From: Candidatus Woesearchaeota archaeon | GTDB lineage: Archaea > Nanobdellota > Nanobdellia > Woesearchaeales > JACPBV01 | NCBI GenBank assembly: GCA_016180165.1 | Contig: JACPBU010000012.1 | Coordinates: 1 to 8,745, forward strand | Length of the DNA: 8,745 bases | Direction: 5' to 3' | Shown here: in pieces, positions 1 through 7,800 of the stretch | How positions within the stretch are numbered: the stretch's first letter is position 1 | Layout: every line of letters starts with the position of its first letter | Position numbers and translations under genes: made by a program | Notes under the pieces: model-generated | Told to the model about the DNA's origin: nothing | Databases searched by the model: none | What the model saw: only the letters and a program-made list of their open reading frames with translations

Positions 1-160
1 AAAGTGGAGTGAACCCCTAAAATTGCACACATAGAAAGCGAAATAAAAAAATACAGGCATCAACTATACTAACCGCAGGAAGCTCGGGGGCATTAAACCC
101 AGACGGGAAAAAACATGGATAATCCAACCTAACCCTTTCATCATATATATTCCACTATAA
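1..160. other. Upstream region with no supportable gene
   Basis: I read all six frames. The + strand frames are broken by stops near the left edge (TGA at 10-12, TAA at 18-20, TAG at 32-34), so any upstream + strand gene would end within the first 34 bases. One minus-strand frame stays open for about 40 codons and contains the peptide PSGFNAPELPAVSIVDA, but it has no ATG and is preceded by a stop. I recognise no domain and see no tRNA-like T-arm or long hairpin. It may be the decayed edge of a neighbouring gene. Confidence 0.4.
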
Positions 161-165
161 CAATC

Positions 166-176
166 TTTAAATATAA
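166..176 (+). promoter_or_regulatory. TATA-like box (box A) for gene 1
   Basis: TTTAAATATAA is the best archaeal TATA match upstream of gene 1. By the usual 26-base spacing, transcription would start near 197 and give a leader of about 125 bases that contains the whole tandem-repeat array. No convincing purine-rich BRE is visible. A weaker CATATTTG element (272-279), inside the repeats, lies 26 bases before the ATG at 302 and could serve a leaderless transcript instead. Confidence 0.5.
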
Positions 177-228
177 TATGACACCACTCTCAAATAACAA
201 TAGGCTTGGGGATATGGGAATCCTATCC

Positions 229-300
229 TTGAGATGTTCCACATTTGAGATGTTCCATATTTGAGATGTTCCATATTTGAGATGTTCCATATCGTTCCAT
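229..300 (+). repeat. Tandem array of 16-bp repeats in the leader of gene 1
   Basis: The unit TTGAGATGTTCCATAT occurs four times head to tail: 229-244, 245-260, 261-276 and 277-292. The first copy has one C for T change (CACAT for CATAT); the other three are identical. A degenerate partial copy (CGTTCCAT, 293-300) follows. Each unit contains ATGT-TCC-ACAT or ATGT-TCC-ATAT, a short dyad that is perfect in the first copy. There are no spacers, so this is not a CRISPR array. Near-identity of the copies suggests recent expansion or selection. Confidence 0.95.
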
Positions 301-302
301 AA
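234..302 (+). other. Chain of mini-ORFs spelled by the repeats, ending in a TAATG overlap
   Basis: Each repeat encodes a four-residue ORF, Met-Phe-His-Ile-stop: 234-248, 250-264 and 266-280. Each TGA is separated from the next ATG by one base (TGAGATG). The fourth, ATG at 282, reads Met-Phe-His-Ile-Val-Pro and stops at TAA 300-302, overlapping an ATG at 302-304 (TAATG) that is in frame with gene 1. Because the unit is 16 bases, successive mini-ORFs rotate through the three frames. A slightly longer ORF from ATG 214 joins the frame of the second mini-ORF. Whether any is translated is not shown; no clear Shine-Dalgarno precedes the first. Confidence 0.45.
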
Positions 303-309
303 TGAGAAA

Positions 310-319
310 GGGGGTAATC
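310..319 (+). promoter_or_regulatory. Shine-Dalgarno of gene 1, deciding the start at 323
   Basis: GGGGGTAATC matches the extended archaeal Shine-Dalgarno GGAGGTGATC at 8 of 10 positions. The G-rich core ends seven bases before the ATG at 323. This favours 323 over the in-frame ATG at 302, which lacks such a site but overlaps the stop of the preceding mini-ORF. Confidence 0.7.
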
Positions 320-322
320 ACC

Positions 323-1720
323 ATGGAAAAAAGGATTGTTGTGAGTTTATCGGCATTATTGTCAGTCATGATCATGATGCCTATTGCCTTAGGGGCAGCT
401 TCTATCGGCACAAGCGCAAACACGCTCGCAGTCTCGCAAAAGCCGGGAAAAGGATTTTCAACATCATTTATCATCTCAAACAACGGAACAGACAACCTGA
501 CTTCTATTGCCAATGCTTTGGTAACAACTGACCTTTCAGGGTTCAATATAACAGTAGCCCCCTCTTCGTTCAATCTTAATGTGAATGGGACTCAGCCAGT
601 GACGGTTACCGGCACTGTGCCCAAGGACATAAATACCCGCCTTAGCCCTTTCCGTGGAACCATCACCATCAGTAACGCCCAGGTCTCTAAATCAGTCTCG
701 CTGGAAGTCAAAGCCGATAAGCAGCTCACTCTTGACAATATTAAGGCGGATGTTGACAGCAAGTCAAAGAGCATCGATTCGGGCGACACAATTCGGGATG
801 CAAAGCCTGGCAGCAAGATAGTCATCCGTGGAGATGCAAGGAATCTATTCACCGACAATGAAGATGTCACCATTGAAAGCGTCACCGTCACGGTAACATT
901 GAAGGACGTTGATGATGGCGATGATCTTGAGGAAGAGGATGATGTGGGCGATGTTGAGGCCGATGAAGAGGAAACATTCAGGGTTGAATTTGAGATTCCT
1001 GAAGATGTAGAGCAGGATGATTATGATGTTGTTTTCAATGTTGAAGGAGAAGACGAGAACGGCGCAAAGCATGATTTTGTCCTTGAAGGGATAACGCTCA
1101 AAGTTGAGAAGGATAGGCATGACATCCTCATCGAAAAGGCATCTATCTCCCCCTCAAGAATAAGCTGCTCAAGGGGCATCAATGTCAATGTTGACCTGAA
1201 GAATCAGGGCAGGGAAGATGAAAATGAAGTTGTTGTCAGGTTAGAGAATGGAAACGTGGGAATCTCACAGGAGGACACGTCCATACCTGAGATAGAAGAG
1301 GGGACCGGCACCGATACGGAACTGAGCAAGAATTACGCTTTCAGGATAAGCGATGACGTCTCTCCGGGAACCTATCCGATAACAGTGCGTGTATTTTACG
1401 AGACCGATGTGCTTTCCGACCTGAAGAATGTTGATTTGATAGTCGAAGAATGCAAACAGGCAGCCCCTCCAAAGGTTGAGGATCAGGAGAGCCAGGAAAC
1501 TTCCGATGATACCTCTGTGGTCATCACTCCCCCCCCGGCAGGCGATACCGGGGATGAAGGCCTTGAAGTGATCGAAGAGCCGATAAGCGAGACCTCGGAA
1601 GGCATCTTTTCAATTCCAACACCTTACTTGATAGGTATAGGTGCTGTCCTTGCCGTAAGCATCATCGTCGTGATAATCCTTGTTATTGTGGTTTACACGA
1701 TGAAGAAGAGGGAGCAATAG
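323..1720 (+). CDS. Putative S-layer/cell-surface protein, single-pass membrane-anchored
   Basis: A 465-residue protein, probably on the outer face of the cell membrane. Residues 1 to about 24 are a signal peptide (MEKR followed by a hydrophobic run ending in ALGA). Residues 25-132 form a Ser/Thr/Asn-rich beta domain resembling CARDB/NEW3 sandwiches, with all four N-glycosylation sequons of the protein. Residues 133-377 are the putative S-layer module: an acidic first half with KDVDDGDDLEE (902-934), then a half bounded by Cys282 and Cys377, the only cysteines in the protein. Residues 378-434 are a Pro/Ser/Thr/acidic stalk; 435-458 a membrane helix; KKREQ a short cytoplasmic tail. The module is homologous, at equal length (245 residues), to the C-terminal module of gene 2, 168 bases downstream on the same strand. 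An alternative in-frame ATG at 302 would add MRKGVIT. An S-layer role is family inference; a pilin-like or adhesin-anchor role is possible. Confidence 0.9.
   Translation: MEKRIVVSLSALLSVMIMMPIALGAASIGTSANTLAVSQKPGKGFSTSFIISNNGTDNLTSIANALVTTDLSGFNITVAPSSFNLNVNGTQPVTVTGTVPKDINTRLSPFRGTITISNAQVSKSVSLEVKADKQLTLDNIKADVDSKSKSIDSGDTIRDAKPGSKIVIRGDARNLFTDNEDVTIESVTVTVTLKDVDDGDDLEEEDDVGDVEADEEETFRVEFEIPEDVEQDDYDVVFNVEGEDENGAKHDFVLEGITLKVEKDRHDILIEKASISPSRISCSRGINVNVDLKNQGREDENEVVVRLENGNVGISQEDTSIPEIEEGTGTDTELSKNYAFRISDDVSPGTYPITVRVFYETDVLSDLKNVDLIVEECKQAAPPKVEDQESQETSDDTSVVITPPPAGDTGDEGLEVIEEPISETSEGIFSIPTPYLIGIGAVLAVSIIVVIILVIVVYTMKKREQ
719..1453 (+). repeat. S-layer-type module, copy M0 (acidic form)
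   Basis: It covers residues 133-377 of gene 1. It aligns by eye along its whole length with copy M3: IKADV/LDVKV start, AKPG[SD]KIV, KD[VI]DDGDDLEE, LEVEKD or LKVEKD joining the halves, the first Cys, LGIS or VGIS, and PGTY before the last Cys. It has no N-glycosylation sequon. Confidence 0.85.
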
Positions 1721-1721
1721 C

Positions 1722-1734
1722 CCGGGAAAGCCGG
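1722..1734 (+). terminator. Weak hairpin just after gene 1
   Basis: CCGG-GAAAG-CCGG forms a four-pair stem two bases after the TAG of gene 1 and is followed by ATATTTTAT. It may be a weak terminator or 3' end stabiliser. The stem is short and the T-run impure, so read-through into gene 2 is likely. Confidence 0.25.
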
Positions 1735-1784
1735 ATATTTTATGGGCCCGATATTAGATATTTTATGGGCCTGATATTTTATGG
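1734..1784 (+). repeat. Three copies of a 12-bp element between genes 1 and 2
   Basis: GATATTTTATGG occurs at 1734-1745, 1757-1768 and 1773-1784. The first two copies extend to 15 bases (GATATTTTATGGGCC, 1734-1748 and 1757-1771). Spacing is 23 then 16 bases. The AT-rich cores resemble TATA boxes, so they may be promoter elements or operator sites for gene 2, or transcript 3' ends of gene 1. Confidence 0.6.
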
Positions 1785-1817
1785 ATTAGGCCTTTAGGCT
1801 CGGGATAGGAAAGAACC

Positions 1818-1837
1818 CTGCTGGCTTTAGCCCGCAG
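1818..1837 (+). other. Hairpin in the gene 1-gene 2 spacer
   Basis: CTGC-T-GGC (1818-1825), loop TTTA, GCC-C-GCAG (1830-1837): seven pairs with one T/C mismatch. It is followed by TAGTTTAGTAAAGTTTT. It could end the gene 1 transcript or fold in the leader of gene 2; the sequence does not decide. Confidence 0.35.
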
Positions 1838-1840
1838 TAG

Positions 1841-1850
1841 TTTAGTAAAG
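1841..1850 (+). promoter_or_regulatory. Possible weak TATA box for gene 2
   Basis: TTTAGTAAAG is AT-rich and, by 26-base spacing, would start transcription near 1871, leaving a short leader that includes the G-rich Shine-Dalgarno at 1876-1880. The match is poor, and gene 2 may instead be read from the gene 1 promoter. Confidence 0.25.
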
Positions 1851-1860
1851 TTTTCCAATC

Positions 1861-1887
1861 ATGATTGCCATGAGTGGGGGAATCTGA
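1861..1887 (+). other. Mini-ORF ending one base before the gene 2 start
   Basis: ATG at 1861 reads MIAMSGGI and stops at TGA 1885-1887. One base later comes the TTG start of gene 2 (TGAATTG), the same stop-one-base-start spacing as in the repeats before gene 1. The G-rich Shine-Dalgarno of gene 2 (GGGGGAATC, from 1876) lies inside this mini-ORF, so its translation would affect access to that site. Expression is not shown. Confidence 0.35.
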
Positions 1888-1888
1888 A

Positions 1889-4800
1889 TTGAAAGTGTTA
1901 TCTCTAAAAGCAGTATTAGCAGTTATGCTTGTTCTAACTACTGCTCTTGCTGCAACAGCCGATATCTTTGTCAGCGAAGTGATGTATGACCCTTCAACGG
2001 CTCAGGGCAGCGACAGTGCTCTTGAATGGATTGAAGTATTTAATAACGGCACTGCTCCCGTCAATCTTGCCGCATGGAAGTTTAATGGGAATAACTTTGA
2101 TGATGCAAATATAGGCTCCAAAGAATATATTATCATTGCCCGCACCTTGCTCAGCCCTGACGGCCAGTCATTCGAGGGTTATTATGGCAATAATGACAGT
2201 GTCTGGAGCATTGCAGATGGCTCCTATCAGGCCCTTGACGGCGATTTCGGCAGCGTCCTTACCAATGGCGGGATTACTATTAATTTGACCGATGGCACTG
2301 AAACAGCAATTCTCAGTTACACAAATGATGTCGCAGGTGGGGATGGCAAGACAGCAGAGAGGTTTAATTTCTTGTCGACGAGATTAGGCGCAAGCAAGGT
2401 AATCAACGGAACCCCGGGCCATCAGAACAGCATTTTTGATGAGATTGCACCTATTGCTGCTTTTTCACTTTCATCCGCTATCATTGCCGAAGCATCATCA
2501 GTCTCAGTAAACGCCACCCAATCTTCCGATAACACCAGCATCGCAAACTTCACGTTTGATTTTGGAGACGGAAACATAAGCTCATCTGCAAGCCCATTGA
2601 TTACCCACGCCTATTATAATAATGGCTCATTCAATGTCACCGTTACCATCTCAGATGAGGCTGGCCTGGCCAATGGCACTCAGAGGGAGCTTACTGTCTC
2701 AGATGGTTCCCCAACTGCCAATTTTACAATCTCAAATAATACGCCAGTAGAAGACGCCCAGGTCAATTTTACCGGCACATCAGCCACGCCATCAGATGCT
2801 ATCGTGCTTTTCAATTGGGATTTTGGCGATGGAAGCAGCTCATCACTCCAGAACTCATCTCACATTTTTTCAGCAAACGGAACTTTCACGGTAACATTCA
2901 CCATCACCGATTCCGATGGCTCAACGGACTCTGAAACCAGGCAGATAAATGTCTCCTTCGCTAACGACGCCCCAAGTGTCCAGAATTTCTCGATGGGTTT
3001 TGATGAAGATACCTATTCATCCCAAAATAACACAATCAACCTCACGACAAAAGTTTCCGACGAGGAGGACCCATCCCGGAACATCTCCTGGGCTGCCGGC
3101 ACAGCTCAAAACCTGACAATCACTATCTCATCTGGAAACATCCTCAATGTTACCTCTGCACGGGACTTTTTCGGCCAGAGAAACCTGACATTGACTGCAA
3201 CAGATTCAGGAAACAAGTCCACTTCCATCATAGTCCCGATAACTATCAACAGCATCAATGATGCGCCAGTGCTCCAGGCAATCGCAAACCAGACAGTGGC
3301 TCAGGGCCAGCCGCTTACAATTCGGGCAGCAGCATCGGATGTAGAAAATGATACTCTCACTTTTTCGACAACCAGTTCATTCGGGGCAATCAACAGCACC
3401 ACGGGCCTCTTTTCGTTCACGCCAAATGCATCCCATTACAGGAATTTCCCTCTGACACTTTTCGCAACTGATCCAAATGGCTCGGCTGCAAACGTGACTG
3501 CAAACATCTTTGTCTTCTCAACGATGAATATTTCCGATGTCAGCGTAAAGGTTGGCGCCTCTGCCCCTGTCTCCGTTAAGGAAGGCCAGGCACTGCAGAA
3601 TGTCCAGCCCGCTACGCCGGTAAATGTGTCAGTGACAGTAAAGAACACGGGCTCAGTGAGGATTGATGGCCCATCAATTTCCCTGCAGGAAGCAGATGGC
3701 CTGCTCGGCACCGGGGAAGAGCTCGTTCTCGACGCTGGAGCGGCGATGGCGAAGCAGTTCACCTTTTCGATTGATTCTCTTGCAGGTGAAGGCATCCAGG
3801 GATTTATGGTGCAGGCGCAGGGCTCAGACCATACAGGAGCAGGGGACCTCCGCTCAAGCACGTTTAATTTTTCCATCAATGTCTCCAAGAATCTCGACGA
3901 CCTTATCATCGAAAATCTCAGCCTTTCCAACAGCTCGGTAAAATGCGCAAGCCCGGCAGTCTTGACAGCAAACATCACCAATATCGGGTTGAAGAGCCAG
4001 ACAGCAAATCTCCAGGTTGCCCAATCATCATTAGGCATAACCTCAATAACCAACAATATTGTTATTCCCGCCTCTACATCAACATCGGTGCTCACCACAA
4101 TTCCCGCAGCAAACAAGCCGGCCGGAACATACCTCATCGATGCAAAGCTCCAGTATGATTTCAACCTCAGCTCTGATGCAGAGAATATAACACTGTCAAT
4201 AATCAATTGTGAGCCTGGGTTTTCCGGGACTATCCCTCCAGTAACAATCTCTGAAGGCAGTTTCAATGACTCAATTAATCTGAAGAGCTTTTTTAATGAC
4301 TTCAACAATGACACGCTCTCTTTTGCCGCCCTGGAAGCCAGTAACATCACCCTCACTATAACCGATGGCAAAGCCAATATCAGCTCCCCCTCCGATTTCA
4401 ATGGGAATTTAACATTAAAGTTCACAGCATCCGATGGGACAAACACCACCTACAGCAATTCATTTACCGTATTGATCCTCCCCGTCAACGACCCTCCCGC
4501 TATTGCGGCGATTCCTGCCCGGGCTATTCAGCAGGGCGCTCCTTTTGCCTTCCAGGTCTCAGCATCTGACGTCGAAAATGACCTGATAACTTTCACAATT
4601 TCAAATAATGCATCCCTCTCCCTCGCCATAAACAGCTCAGGCTTTATATCTGGGTTTACCCCTGCTGAGCCTGACGTCGGGATAGTTGCCCAGGTAAATG
4701 TCACCGCAAATGATGGCCAAAATGCCTCAACCCAGCCATTCCTCCTGACAGTGACCAACCTTAACGACGCGCCGCAGTTCAACATCTCAAGGCAGCTTTC

Positions 4801-7800
4801 ACCGGTGAGCATGGCCGAGGATACCCAGGATTCATCGCTCAACCTCTCTCCAAGCTTCTTTGATGTTGGCAGCACCTCTCTTACGTTTGAAGCGGCCTCA
4901 GTTGCCAATGTCGGCATTTCAATCAATCAATCGACAGGGATTGCCACAATAACTCCGGAAGCCAACTTTTCAGGCAGCCGCTCAGTAGCATTCAGGGCAT
5001 CTGACGGCTCATTGTTCTCCAACTTTAGCAATACTGTTGCAATAACGGTTACCCCGTCAAACGACGCCCCAGCATTCCAGGTATTTTCCCCGCCATCAAT
5101 TGCAGTAGTTGGCACCCCCTTCTCATTTTCATTCAATGCAACAGACATTGATAATGACACCCTGTCTTTTTCAGACAACACAACACTCTTTGATATCAAT
5201 GCAACAACTGCGCTTGCATCATTCATGCCGTCATCTTCCGATATAGGCGCCCATGGCATCAGGATTACAGCATCAGATGGACAGTTGAATACCTCTTTGA
5301 ATGCTTCCCTTTCGTTCACCCTGAATGTAGTTGATGCCCTCAGCATCACAAACGTTTCTGCAAGCATCGATGATGGCGCATTTGCTCAACTCTCGGAAAG
5401 CACAATACTCCAGGGGCTGTCTCCAGGAAAAACATTGAAGCTCAGGTTCACTGCAACCAATCATCTCACCGATAATGACCTCAGCCTTGTCCGCTTTACC
5501 GTATTCCTTGGAAACACCACAACAACAGTAGTGTCCAAGAATGCTGACATCTCTTTATTGCCAAAAAGCTCCTCTCAGGCCGTCACGATAGACATAGGTG
5601 CCCTTCCTTTTGCACCAAACAACATCTATGAATTGGACATTGATGGAAGGGGCCAGTTTAATCAGGTGATTTCCCAGACCCAGTTCTCTTCCCAGGCAGA
5701 TTATCTCAGCCAGGCAAATCAGATACTTATAACAAGCATAACTCCCTCATCCCAGACATTGGAGTGCACAAGGGATTCTTCTGTTGACGTGGTGGTAAAG
5801 AACATCGACGGATTTGGAAATACTTCGGATGTCTCTGTCTCTGCAGTTAACCAGGCGCTGGGCATCTCAGCCGCCACCTCCTTCCAGGCAATTCCTTTCA
5901 GCGGCACGCACACATTCACCATACCTGTCTCTGTTCCATTCTCTTCAGCACCTGGGACGTATGCTATCGCGATTACAGCAAACACCACCGATAACACCCA
6001 GGCACAGGGCTCAGCCTCCCTCATCCTCCAAAGCTGCACTTTGGCATTCTCCCCATCTGCTGACCCAGTAATATCGAGTAAGGCTGGCCAGCAATTTGCT
6101 GTGACGGGCCTAAGAGACTTTTCACCTGCTTCCATTGAATGGCGTCTTGACGGAAAGAATCAGACAGGCAGCTTTAACCAGACGTCATTCAGCTATGCTC
6201 CTGACAACAGTTCAGGAATCAACCGCCATTCAGTTGCTGTCAGCTTGAAAGACGGAAAAGATAATCTGGTTCAGAGGTCATGGATCCTGACAACCACCTC
6301 GTTTCCTATTGCAGCAACAGTAACCACCTCCCCATTATTGTCTTCATTGAATGAGACCCAGCTGAAGAATGTTACCCTTACTGTCCAATCATCAATCCAA
6401 CCATCAGGCGCTGCGACAGTCCAATTCCTTGCTCCCATCGATCTCTCGGGAATCGTTGTCCTTGACGGCCACATCAACATCACCTCAGGCATTGTCGCCG
6501 TCGACAGCCTTAACGAGTTTATTGCCCTGAGCAAGCCTGCAAGGATTACTCTGACAGGGCTTGCTTATAGCGCAACCCCCAGGATATTTTTTAGTGAATC
6601 ATTCACAACTAATCCTTCAGACTTCACCATCGATTGCACGAATATCAACAGCCAATGCAATCTCATCTCATTCACGCCTGCACCAACAACATCAGGCACT
6701 GTAGTATTCAATGTATCTCAATTTTCAAGCTATATGGTCAATGGCTCAGTCCAGCAGCAGCAACTTGGCCAGAATGCTTCAACCCCTGTTGCGAATGCAG
6801 GCGCAGACCAGGCAGTCACATCGGGAACTGCAGTTATCCTTGATGGCTCATCCTCAAGGGACCCTGATGGGGCGCTTACAAGCTTCCTCTGGTCTCAGGT
6901 CTCGGGCCCGACAACGGCAATAACAAACGCATCGCAATCAAGGGCATCGATAACGCCAGCCATTGAGAGCACCTACATCTTCCAGTTGAGGGTGACTGAC
7001 AACAGCGGCCTGACATCATCAGATACGGTAACAATTATCGTCGGTGAAGTAAGCAAGCTGCAGATAAGCGATCTTGATGTCAAGGTTGAGGACAAGACCA
7101 GCAAGGACATAAAAAATGGCGAAAAGATAAGCAGAAGGGCAAAGCCAGGCGATAAGATAGTCTTTGACATTGAAGTGCAAAACACCTTTTCCTCGTCAAC
7201 AGGGACGGACATTGAGGACATCGAGGCTGAGGTTACGATTAAAGACATCGATGATGGAGATGACCTCGAGGAAAACATAGACCTTGAAGATCTGGGCACT
7301 GGAGACGATGATTCAGGCACTGTTGAGTTTATCATCCCCAGCATTGTCGATGAAGAAGTTTACGATGTTGAGATAAAGGTTGACGGTGACGCAGACAACG
7401 GAGATACGCAGCGCCAGACATTTAACATCCAGCTTGAAGTTGAAAAGGACAAGGATGAGCTTATCATAGACAGGGCATCATTGTCCCAGGCAAAGGTCGC
7501 ATGCGACAGGAGTCCTTCCCTTTCATTGAGGGTCGTCAACATTGGCAGCAACGACCAGGATGAGGTTAAGGTTGCCATTGAAAGCACTGAGCTGGGCATC
7601 AGTGAATCATTTGATGACATCCAGCTTGATGAAGGCGACCAGGAAGAGGACATAACTTTCGAAGATTCGATATCCCTTGATATCAGCGATGCCATTCTGC
7701 CTGGAACCTACCAGATCAGGATCAAGGCATTTGTTGAGAACAGCAAGCTTGTCGATGATAAGGTGCTTAGCCTCGAAGTTGGAAAATGCGCCCAAATCCA

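Noticed and set aside
2..150. Minus-strand peptide PSGFNAPELPAVSIVDA and + strand peptide fragments at the left edge
   Set aside because: The frames are about 40 codons or fewer, lack good start codons and match no family I can name. I considered the tail of a transposase or helicase gene but saw no diagnostic motif.
229..300. CRISPR array
   Set aside because: The 16-bp units are directly adjacent without spacers and are too short for CRISPR repeats.
845..1120. Minus-strand 91-codon frame with hydrophobic residues
   Set aside because: It is the complement of the Asp/Glu-rich stretch of gene 1 (GAT/GAA codons read as ATC/TTC), so the apparent hydrophobic segment is an artefact.
1874..1888. 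GTG at 1874 as start of gene 2
   Set aside because: It would add GESE residues ahead of the signal peptide and would place the G-rich Shine-Dalgarno inside the gene. TTG at 1889 has that site at proper spacing and gives a typical signal peptide.
3436..4449. A 337-codon open frame on the minus strand inside gene 2
   Set aside because: It is antisense to a continuous, domain-rich coding sequence with low-complexity Ser/Asn codons that leave the opposite frame open. It has no recognisable domain and no start signals.
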